This document shows positions 25,001-37,000 of a DNA stretch of 64,000 bases, piece after piece. The notes under the pieces were generated by a model. That model was not told where the DNA came from. It worked only from the letters and a program-made list of their open reading frames with translations, and did not search any database. The stretch covers positions 44,802,638 to 44,866,637 of the forward strand of contig CM026400.1 of the NCBI GenBank assembly GCA_014843695.1, read 5' to 3'. Position 1 is the first letter of the stretch. Each line of letters starts with the position of its first letter. The position numbers and the translations under genes are program-made. This DNA comes from Archivesica marissinica (lineage: Eukaryota > Mollusca > Bivalvia > Venerida > Vesicomyidae).

Positions 25001-28000
25001 CGAGCCCCTCTCAGACCGTGTCTGGCAGTTTGTTACGGAGGCTTGTATATTTTCTCCTTGTTTTACAGATGCACAACCTGTGTGATGGTCACAGGTTCGA
25101 GCCCGTCTCAGACCGTGTCTGACAGTTTGTTACGGAGGCTGGTATATTTTCTTCTTGTTCTACAGATGCACAACCTGTGTGATGGTCACGGGTTCGATCC
25201 CCCCTCTCAGACCGTGTCTGGCAGTTTGTTACGGAGGCTGGTATATTTTCTCCTTGTTTTACAGATGCACAACCTGCTGGAACTGATCAAGAAGGAACAG
25301 AACATTTACAACATTGTGTTCCATGAGTTAATCCGACAGTCGAGCATAGAGTGCGTGGAGAGAGGGGAACTGCTAGCCGACCTCAGATCTAAATATAGCA
25401 ATCTCCTTAATAGCGTCCCCCAACAAATAAAAAGGTAAAAGAGCCTCTTGAATTATGCACAGACGGATCTATCGTCCATTTGTAACACGCTGGACTAGTA
25501 ATCCCCAGTCTGACACTAATTAAATTAACAGTCTTTCAGATGGGACTTTAAACCGAGGTCTCATGTCGGTGCTTTACACCGTACACATAAAAGAACCAGA
25601 GGAGACTCTGGAATGGGTCTCTGTCTGTATCATTGCACTATCCTCCAAAAATCTAAAATGACTAATATCTTCAGGAGGCGTCGTTCATATGGACAACCAG
25701 TAGCGACGATAAATAAACATAAAACACACAATTGAATTATGTTTTGCATTGCTTTGTACTGTGACACATGAACATTGTTAAACACACGGCCATTTCATTA
25801 TTATACTGCAGTGAGAGACACTGAAGAGTTACTGCCCCTGAATACTCCCTTTCTTCGGTTTTTATCGTTGTTTCCTTTGCACATCATTCATTGAGAATTA
25901 GTTTTGCAGCAGGTGTAAATGCAGAGAAAACTATAGATTAGCTTGTGTATACAGTCAAACCTGTGTTAGTGGTCACCTCTATTAAGCAGCCAACCTGTAT
26001 TAAGCAGCCAGTTTCAAGATCCCAATAATGTTGTTTTATTATATATTTGACCTCAATTAAGCAGCCACCTGTGCTAAACAGCCACTTTCTGTGATTGCCT
26101 TAGCTGGCTGTTTGACTGTAATTGTAAATAAATGCTCATTTAACCCTTTGCCTGCTGAGTAAATAAACTCACTTTTGCAAACAAAATAGATCCAGATCAG
26201 ATGCTGCTTTCGTCTGACCATGATCTATGTTGTTTGCTATTCAGTCAAGTCTTTTAGCTCCACTGTCCAAATAGCAAATGGTGATTGAGCTTATTAACCC
26301 TCGCCTATGGCGAACCATGTGTAATAGCAAACAGCATAAAGCCTGATTTTATCTGCCGCAAATGGTTAAGAGGGAAAATATGTGGTCAAAGCTGTTTATG
26401 ATAAGTTATATGATAAGTAGTGTAAACTATGTGACAAAATATTAAATATTTAAACAATTTATGTTTCAGTTTGCATGAAGAGGTGATGGCTCAGAGAGCT
26501 CTGGATCGAAGACTTACAGAGGAACTTATGAGATTTAAATCCACAATCAGTATACTAACAAGGTAAGATAATATCGATCGCCCTAGTGACCCTTGGAGCC
26601 TCACTTCTCCTTAAAAAAAAAAATGTAAATTGTTTTTATTTTTTACAATTTTCATACAATATATTACATACATTATAAAGCACTGCTTCTATTCATATGT
26701 TCTATTTAATGGTTAACACTATGATACAACAGACGGATTTGTAGTCCAGTGGTAAACACGTTGGATTTAATATATTTCATCAAAATATGGTTAAAATACA
26801 CAATATAACCATTAAATGAATGAATGAACAATATATTAAATCCAACGTGTTTACCACTGGACTACAAATCCGTCTGTTGTATCATAGTGTTAACTTTTTC
26901 TGGTAACATTCATAGTCTATGAAATCTCATAAAATCTCGCGACGGCCGAGAACTAACGAGATTACCCCACAGTGACATGAACCTGTCAATCAAATAGACC
27001 TGATGTTAGCGAGCCATAAAACCAGACCTGGTGTTAGTGAGCCATAAAGCCAGACCTGGTGTTAGTGAGCCGCAAAGCCAGACATGAAACAAAGCGATGC
27101 ATGTGTTTTCCAGTGAGTTATCAGAGGTGAAAGAGCATGACAGGAGGGTCACGCAGGAAGCTTACCAGGCACAGGAAGATGTAAGTAGTCTCAAGTAGTG
27201 TTAAATAGATCATTTAGAAGTTGTGATAGCACAGTGGATGTGCGTTCGCTTCAGGTGCGAAAGGTCCGGAGTTCGAGCCCCGCTGGAGCCATTACGATTG
27301 TGCCCTTAGGCAAGGCATTTAAATTCCACGGTGCCTCTTCTCTCTCCCTCGTGGCGATGGATTCCATCAGAAATGAGGTCTCATTCCATCAGGAATGAGG
27401 TCTCGAGAGTGATTAATATAAGTTGTAAGTTGTAACTTGTTTCGCAATCGAGCTAAAATAAATTTGTATCAACTAATGGTGTTTGAGTTATTCTGCCAAA
27501 AATGGAACTACTGTTCATTTGTGTTTGATCAGTGTCAGAGCATAAGAGGCAAGACACAATCACTTTTCTATCAGCTTACAATACCGGGGTAAGTCTTTTA
27601 ACTGTTTATTATTGATACAGCTTACATGTACTAAGCCCATAGGGCATAAACACGTGATTTTGTCTATTGTCTGAGTGTTATAGGTTATAGAACTATTCCT
27701 CAGATTTCAAGCGATTTGATTGGTTGATTCTGAGATTTACTCTCTGCACCAATCCGAAGCTTGAGATTTAGTGCGAGATATAATGTCAGTTTTCATAGTA
27801 ACTGTATATGTGAGAACTTTTTGACAATTTTTTAAGAAATGGACAGAAATGTCTAGGTTGATATAACTGAAACTATACAGTCTCATGTGGTAACTTATTT
27901 TATTTTATGCTAATTGATGAAATACAGTGTTCTATCAGTGAGATATAATCCATATCACCACTGCATATCACTCACTGTATTTTGCCAGACTACTTTGTTT

Positions 28001-31000
28001 ATTATCTCCCTTCCCAATACACTATTCTTTACCGTGTCCCATGTGTCATTTAATTTTCACCGTTTACCTGGCTTCAATGACACTATTTACCTGTATTATT
28101 GTTTTTGTTATGAAACAAATCAAAAGCGAAATACAACTGACAATGTCTCGAATTTTGTCACTGCAAATTGTAACAATAAATCCAATAAATGTTTTCATGT
28201 ATTTTTCCTCGATTCAACTTTAAATTCAAGATGGCGGCAGATTTGTGTATCGACTCACGACGTATAGTCGTCAATGTATTCATCCGCGTAAAAACACGGC
28301 GGCCAGCTATTTTAATTTCTTCATTTTGTGTTTGTTTTTCACCAATTAGCATAAAATAAAAACTACGCGCTCGTGAAAATATTTGAAATTTTCTCAGTGA
28401 GATATATTCCATATTCACTCAAAACAAACAAATATCCTCTATGCATTTAGTTGAAGACTGCGCTGAGTGAGGCTCAGAAGAATGCGAGTCTCCTGGCTGA
28501 GTACCATGAGCTGTATGAGTTGCAGAGGAGACGCCTGGAATCTCACGTGTTTATGTTGACAGAGGAGAGAGAGATATGGAGTACTGCTTCCTATTGTCTC
28601 GCTATGAAGGTAATGTTAATTTATTTATTTATATGTTTACAGTCAAACCTGTTTTAACCCTTTGCCTGCTGAGTAAATAAAATCAAATTTGCAAACAACA
28701 TAGATCCAGATCAGCCACAGCGTAGTGCCACGTCTGATCAGGATCTATATTGTTTGCTATTCAACCAAGTGTTTTAGCTCCACTATCCGATTAGCAAACA
28801 GCATAGAGCCTGATCTGTGCCATCTGATCTGGCTCTATGCTGTTTTCTGCCGCTCGCTTGCAAAGGATAAGCAGCCAGCCAAGGGAATCACAGAAAGTGG
28901 CTGCTTAGCACAGGTGGCTGCTTACTAGAGGTTAAATGTATAATAAAGTAACATATTGGGAATCTGTAAACTGGCTGCTTAATGCAGTTTGGCTGCTTAA
29001 TGCAGGTTGGCTATTTAATGCAGGTTGGTTGCTTAATGCAGGTTGGCTGCTTAATGCAGGTTGATTGCTTAATGCAGGTTGATTGCTTAATGCAGGTTGC
29101 TTGCTTAATACAGGTTGGCTGCTTAATGCAGGTTGATTGCTTAATGCAGGTTGATTGCTTAATGCAGGTTGGCTGCTTAATGCAGGTTGATTGCTTAATG
29201 CAGGTTGATTGCTTAATGCAGGTTGATTGCTTAATGCAGGTTGGCTGCTTAATGCAGGTTGATTGCTTAATGCAGGTTGATTGCTTAATGCAGGTTGCTT
29301 GCTTAATACAGGTTGGCTGCTTAATGCAGGTTGATTGCTTAATGCAGGTTGATTGCTTAATGCAGGTTGGTTGCTTAATGCAGGTTGATTGCTTAATGCA
29401 GGTTGATTGCTTAATGCAGGTTGATTGCTTAATGCAGGTTGGCTGCTTAATGCAGGTTGATTGCTTAATGCAGGTTGATTGCTTAATGCAGGTTGCTTGC
29501 TTAATACAGGTTGGCTGCTTAATACAGGTTGATTACTTAATGCAGGTTGGCTGCTTAATGCAGGTTGATTGCTTAATGCAGGTTGATTGCTTAATGCAGG
29601 TTGGCTGCTTAATGCAGGTTTGCTGCTTAATGGAGGTTGGTTGCTTAATACAGGTTGATTGCTTAATGCAGGTTGCTTGCTTAATACAGGCTGGCTACTT
29701 AATACAGGTTGATTACTTAATGCAGGTTGGCTGATTAATACAGGTTGATTGCTTAATACAGGTTGATTGCTTAATGCAGGTTGATTGCTTAATACAGGTT
29801 GATTGCTTAATGCAGGTTGATTGCTTAATGCAGGTTGCTTGCTTAATGCAGGTTGGCTGCTTAATACAGGTTGATTACTTAATGCAGGTTGATTGCTTAA
29901 TGCAGGTTGGCTGCTTAATGCAGGTTGATTGCTTAATGCAGGTTGATTGCTTAATACAGGTTGATTGCTTAATGCAGGTTGGCTGCTTAATGCAGGTTGA
30001 TTGCTTAATGCAGGTTGGCTGCTTAATACAGGTTTGCTGCTTAATGGAGGTGACCACTAACACAGGTGTGTCTGTATATGTTTATTTATCGTCGCCACCT
30101 TGTTAATCGTGGGGGGTGGTGGGGCTCCAACAGTATTTTAGTCACTTTATTTTTTGGAGGATAGTGCAAGATACAGAAAATGCTCCTATTCCAAAAGTCT
30201 CCCTGGTCTGTTTTACATGTCTGGTGTATGTCACCGAAAGAAAGACTGACACCTTTATTAGGGTCAGATGGGGGATTGAAGTGCATATAACTAAATAGCA
30301 TCTTTGATAAGATGCAAACTGTTTCTAGGGGGTGTTCCCTGCCCCTTGAGCTTCAAATATGGCAAAATAATGGACGTGGTTTTCAGACAATATTTTATGC
30401 ATCAAAACAATCTCAAACATGATCCCATCTCAAAAACCGTCAAAGATGTTGCTTTGAAGCTTGTCATACTCACCTGCGGACAATTTCTCAATCCCCCCTA
30501 CAGTAATACAATAATACATTTATACAGTCAATTACCCATTGTGAGATACCCTTGAGGCTGTGACCTCTTGTTTGATGATATTATTGAATATGCCGGTACT
30601 GTATTTTAGATGATATTTTTAAATATGCATGTACTGAATTTGTTCATAATATAGGATATTTGTGTTTATTAGTGTAAGATAGGATTTTATTCCATCGAGT
30701 GATCACCAAAATATGTATTTCTCAGATTCGAACCTTGTCAGGGGTTCGGTTCTGATATGTCCAGTTGGTGAGCCGCCAACTAGTTAAATAATGGTTACTG
30801 ATCAGCCTGTCGCCTGGTCTACAAGCATAGGATTCGGGAAGTACTGATGTCCATAAATAGGGATATAGCTTGAACTGTGCTGATGCGCCGTTAAACCAAA
30901 TACTCACTCTCATTCACTCACTCAATAGGTATGACACTATAATAAACAAACACTGTGTGTGTTTTATGTTTATTTATCGTCGCTACCGGCTGCCCATATG

Positions 31001-34000
31001 AGCGACGCCTCCTGAATAGATTAGTCATTTTAGATTTTTGGAGGATAGTGCAATGATACAGACCCATTCCAGGGTCTCCTCTGGTTCCTTTACGTGAACG
31101 GTGTACAGCACCGACACGAGACCTCGGTTTAAAGTCCCATCTGAAAGACCGTTCATTTTATTATGGTCAGATGTGGGATCGAACCTGCGATCCCTGGAAT
31201 ACCAGTCCAGCATGTTACCACTGGATTACAGACCCATCTGTGGAAACAAACACTTTACGTTCCTATATATATATGGATGGATGTTTTTGTTTAACCAGGT
31301 CACGGAGGAAGCTGGATTGACCACGGCTAAGAGATTACACGTGAATGAGAAAGCCTGGGCAAAGCTGGCACATCATTTTACCATACTTCTTAGTGACAAA
31401 GACACCGATCTTCTCACCAAAATACAGGTAGTTAAAGATGAATGTGTTTATGTTATTACCACCGCTAGAAGCACAGGTACCAGACACAAACTTTTTTTTT
31501 GGCCTATGGTCGTATAGTAAGTAATAACATTACTTACGGTACTATATGACCATAGGCCAAAAAAAAATTGTTTGTGTCTGGTGCCTGTGGCTAGAACGTT
31601 ACGTTTTCATCCTGATTTGTTAGTCTTTTGTTGTTTGTCTATCTGGTAGCTAGATTGCGCAAAGCCGGATGGATGGTCGTGAATTGTTTTGGTAAGGTTC
31701 TCCATGTGGCTAAGGACCAACCCATTACCTTTTGATGATGGTCTGGATTTGGATCGCAGCCTGGCTGACCATGGAGATATGTGCTCTACTGAGTGCCCTC
31801 TAGTTAGCACATGGATTTAAAAATAAAGATTCTTAATATTTTTTTATAATAAATAAACTTGTTCCAAAATAATATTTTCTTAACCCTTTCCTTCATAGAG
31901 ATTTAGGTTAATATACTATTATATCTCCATACAAACTACAGCCATTTAGCTATCATACAGTAAATAAGTAGTCACCACATCTATCCCACATCCATAGATA
32001 TTACTGGGACTTCATAGAGATTTAGGTTAATATACTATTATATCTCCATGCAAACGACAGCCATTTAGCTATCATGCAGTAAATAAGTAGTCGCCATATC
32101 TATCCCACATCCATAGATAGTACTGGGACTACATAGAGATTTAGGTTAATATACTATTATATCTCCATGCAAACGACAGCCATTTAGCTATCATGCAGTA
32201 AATAAGTAGTCACCATATCTATCCCACATCCATAGATATTACTGGGACTTCATAGAGATTTAGGTTATTTTTTTATTTTATTGATTTTTTAATTTAAGTT
32301 TATTTAACGTCGCTACCGGTTTCCCATTTGAGCGACGGGCAGTTTACCTAACAACACCTTTCCTGGGCAGGCTCCAGCGGTTAACCAGTACTTGGTGCAC
32401 CAACCTCCGTAAGAAACTGCCAACTTTTCATATAAATGAGACACAGTCTGAGCGGGGCTCGAACCCGTGACCATCAGAGATGATAGGTTACAGTGGTATA
32501 CAAGTCAGCGACCTTAACCACTCGACCACGGAGGCGGACAACTAGACACATTAGAGAAAGGTGAGGCAACCTTTATATTCTGAGGCACTCGGTTGATTGT
32601 GTCCGACCCAAAGGTGTTAATTGACTTCGTAATTGATATCGTGGGACCAGTGATCTTGTTCGAGAGTTCCAGTCATCCATGTTCGAATCATCGAAGGTAG
32701 AACAATGTGCATTATATAGAGATTATTGCCGGGACAAGATGATGTGTTCGTGTAAACGGGGGTCTTCTAGTTAACCGAGTTTGATGCAACGAAGTTCGAC
32801 TGTAATACTATAATACATTGTGTTGGTACCGGTGTCATATAGAATATTGACCCCCCTCAAAATAATGACCCGCGGGTCATTATTCAGCCATAGAATATTG
32901 AACCCCCTTCAGGCTTGCGGAAAAATGACCCCCCTTGCAAATAGCAATATATAGTGGGAAAATATTGAATTTAATATAATTAAATGATAGTTAGCACTGT
33001 TTAAGGCCTAACAACATATATTTTGATTTAACGATGTACAGAATAACATAAATATATTGAATCTGAAAAAGAAGTATGCAGATAATTTGTCTCTTATCAA
33101 TTTCTAAAGATGATCATGAGGTGGTGGGTGCTGTATAACTAGGAGGTTCACATAATGCATAATATTTACACAGACAAACATAAAACAAAGACAAACATAA
33201 AACAAATAAGAACAATGACCCCTACCCCCTATGTATAGACTACAATTATGAGAGAGAGGGTCACTTTTCGATGCCATGGAATAATGACCCCCTGGAATGG
33301 GTCTCTGTTGGTATCATTGCACTATCCTCCAAAAATCTAAAATGACTTAATCTCTTCAGGAGGCTTCGCTCATATGGGCAACCAGTAGTGATGATAAATA
33401 ATTGAAAAACACACTCACACTATGGATGCTTCTACAGCAGAAATTGATGCATATTTCTTTAACAAATTTAATTAATATGTTATCCACTTATTATAGCAAA
33501 CTATTCTTATCATGTTTATTCATATTCTCTTAATCTTTCCAGAAAATGTGCACAATTATGTAATATGTTGTTAACAATTGTAATTCTGACTATTGTGGAT
33601 CATATTAAGCCTTATCTTCTTTGACACAGGTGTGAAAAGCAATAAAACCTTATTTTTAGGGAACTGCAATGAACAGTGACACTTCCTGTGTTCCCAATAC
33701 ACTGGTTACATGTTTTATATCATTCATAATAAGTAATATTTTAATATTGTATGAGCAAGGACAGACAACATTCTACTTTATAACGTGTGCCTCCCTATCT
33801 ATTCAGTGCAAGAAACTGTTCCATGCATACATGTAGAATGTGACCCCCATAATGTAGATTATCTGATTGAGGGTAGGTCACTTTTCCATGCCATAGAATA
33901 ATGACCCCCCTATGTTTACATAGTACGAGTGACGGCGGGTCACTTTTCCATGCCATAGAATAATGACCCCCTGTATGTAGACTATAGTAGTGAGTGGGTC

Positions 34001-37000
34001 ACTTTTCCATGCCATAGAATAATGACCCCCTGTATGTAGACTATAGTAGTGAGTGGGTCACTTTTCCATGCCATAGAATAATGACCCCCTGTATGTAGAC
34101 TATAGTAGTGAGTGGGTCACTTTTCCATGCCATAGAATAATGACCCCCCTATGTTTACACAGTACAAGTGACGGTGGGTCACTTTTCCATGTCACAGAAT
34201 AATCATCCACATATGTGTAGATTAAATGAGTGGGAGGGGCTCACTATCCATATCATAGGATAATCACCTACATATGTGTAGATTATATGAGTGGAAGGGT
34301 GTCACTATCCATATCATAGGATAATCACCAACATATGTGTATATTATATGAGTGGGAGGGGCTCACTATCCATATCATATGATAATCACCCCCATATGTT
34401 TAGATTAAATGAGTGGGAAGGGCTCACTATCCATATCATAGGATAATCACCAACATATGTGTAGATTATATGAGTGGGAGGGGCTCACTATCCATATCAT
34501 ATGATAATCACCCCCATATGTTTAGATTATATGAGTGGGAGGGGGTCACTATCCATATCATAGGATAATCACCAACATATGTTTAGATTATATGAGTGGG
34601 AGGGGGTCACTATCCATATCATAGGATAATCACCAACATATGTGTAGATTATATGAGTGGGAGGGGCTCACTATCCATATCATAGGATAATCACCTACAT
34701 ATGTGTAGATTATATGAGTGGGAGGGTGTCACTATCCATATCATATGATAATCACCCCCATATGTTTAGATTATATGAGTGGGAGGGGGTCACTATCCAT
34801 ATCATATGATAATCACCCACTATATGTAGATTATATGAGTGGGAGGGGCTCACTATCCATATCATATGATAATCACCCCCATATGTTTAGATTATATGAG
34901 TGGGAGGGGGTCACTATCCATATCATAGGATAATCACCCCCATATGTGTAGATTATATGAGTGGGAGGGTGTCACTATCCATATCATAGGATAATCACCC
35001 CCCCTATGTGTAGATTATATGAGTGGGAGGGTGTCACTATCCATATCATAGGATAATCACCCCCCATATGTGTAGATTATATGAGTGGGAGGGTGTCACT
35101 ATCCATATCAGAGGATAATCACCCCCATATGTATAGATTATGAGTGGGAAGGGGTCACTATCTATATCATAGAATAGTTTTGCAATGCTGAATGACGAAA
35201 TCTGCAGACTAATTGGCATCGACCATCACAGGACAAGTGCATATCACCCCCAAACAAATGGTTTAATGGAAAGGTTTAATCAAACACTTGTCCATACATT
35301 GGTAAAATAATTGGGACGACTTCATCCATCCCGCTTTACTGGCTGATCGATATGGCATGGAAAAGTGACCCCCTTCACTCATATAGTTAATATACTGGGG
35401 GGTCATTATTCTACGGCATGGAAAAGTGACCCCCCTTCACTCATATAGTTAATATACTGGGGGGTCATTATTCTATGGCATGGAAAAGTGACCCCCCTTC
35501 ACTCATATAGTTAATATACATGGGTCATTATTCTATGGCATGGAAAAGTGACCCCCCTCACTCATATAGTTTACATACAGGGGGTCATTATTCTACGGCA
35601 TGGAAAAGTGACCCCACCTCACTCATATAGTTAATATACAGGGGGGTCATTATTCTATGGCATGGAAAAGTGACCCCCTTCACTCATATAGTTAATATAC
35701 AGGGGGTCATTATTCTATGGCATGGAAAAGTGACCCCCTTCACTCATATAGTTAATATACAGGGGGGTCATTATTCTATGGCATGGAAAAGTGACCCCCT
35801 TCACTCATATAGTTAATATACAGGGGGTCATTATTCTACGGCATGGAAAAGTGACCCCACCTCACTCATATAGTTAATATACAGGGGGGTCATTATTCTA
35901 TGGCATGGAAAAGTGACCCCCTTCACTCATATAGTTAATATACAGGGGGGTCATTATTCTATGGCATGGAAAAGTGACCCCCTTCACTCATATAGTTAAT
36001 ATACAGGGGGGTCATTATTCTATGGCATGGAAAAGTGACCCCCCTCACTCATATAGTTAATATACAGGGGGGTCATTATTCTATGGCATGGAAAAGTGAC
36101 CCCCTTCACTCATATAGTTTACATACAGGGGGTCATTATTCTACGGCATGGAAAAGTGACCCCCTTCACTCATATAGTTAATATACAGGGGGTCATTATT
36201 CTATGGCATGGAAAAGTGACCCCCTTCACTCATATAGTTAATATACAGGGGGGTCATTATTCTATGGCATGGAAAAGTGACCCCCCTTCACTCATATAGT
36301 TAATATACAGGGGGGTCATTATTCTATGGCATGGAAAAGTGACCCCCCTTCACTCATATAGTTAATATACAGGGGGGTCATTATTCTATGGCATGGAAAA
36401 GTGACCCCCTTCACTCATATAGTTAATATACAGGGGGTCATTATTCTATGGCATGGAAAAGTGACCCCCTTCACTCATATAGTTAATATACAGGGGGTCA
36501 TTATTCTATGGCATGGAAAAGTGACCCCCCTTCACTCATATAGTTAATATACAGGGGGTCATTATTCTATGGCATGGAAAAGTGACCCCCTTCACTCATA
36601 TAGTTAATATACAGGGGGGTCATTATTCTATGGCATGGAAAAGTAACCCCCTTCACTCATATAGTTAATATACAGGGGGGTCATTATTCTATGGCATGGA
36701 AAAGTGACCCCCTTCACTCATATAGTTAATATACAGGGGGATTATTCTATGGCATGGAAAAGTAACCCCCTTCACTCATATAGTTAATATACAGGGGGTC
36801 ATTATTCTATGGCATGGAAAAGTGACCCCCCTTCACTCATATAGTTAATATACAGGGGGGTCATTATTCTATGGCATGGAAAAGTGACCCCCCTTCACTC
36901 ATATAGTTAATATACAGGGGGGTCATTATTCTATGGCATGGAAAAGTAACCCCCTTCACTCATATAGTTAATATACAGGGGGGTCATTATTCTATGGCAT

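Noticed and set aside
24090..25122. Series of about 73-codon ORFs 97 bp apart
   Set aside because: Shadows of the exon 8 acceptor array; they carry no independent protein signal.
27533..27590. Exon-like segment between exons 10 and 11 (C-Q-S-I-R-G-K...) with AG and GTAAGT
   Set aside because: It would end in phase 2 and put a stop at the start of exon 11; exon 10 to exon 11 joins in phase 0.
28982..29734. 250-codon ORF with QVDCLM repeats (and 29774-30106)
   Set aside because: Translation of an 18-bp array inside a MITE; periodicity is a consequence of unit length divisible by three.
31101..31517. 138-codon ORF spanning exon 12
   Set aside because: Its first part is an antisense SINE-A; only 31299-31427 is AXDND1 coding sequence.
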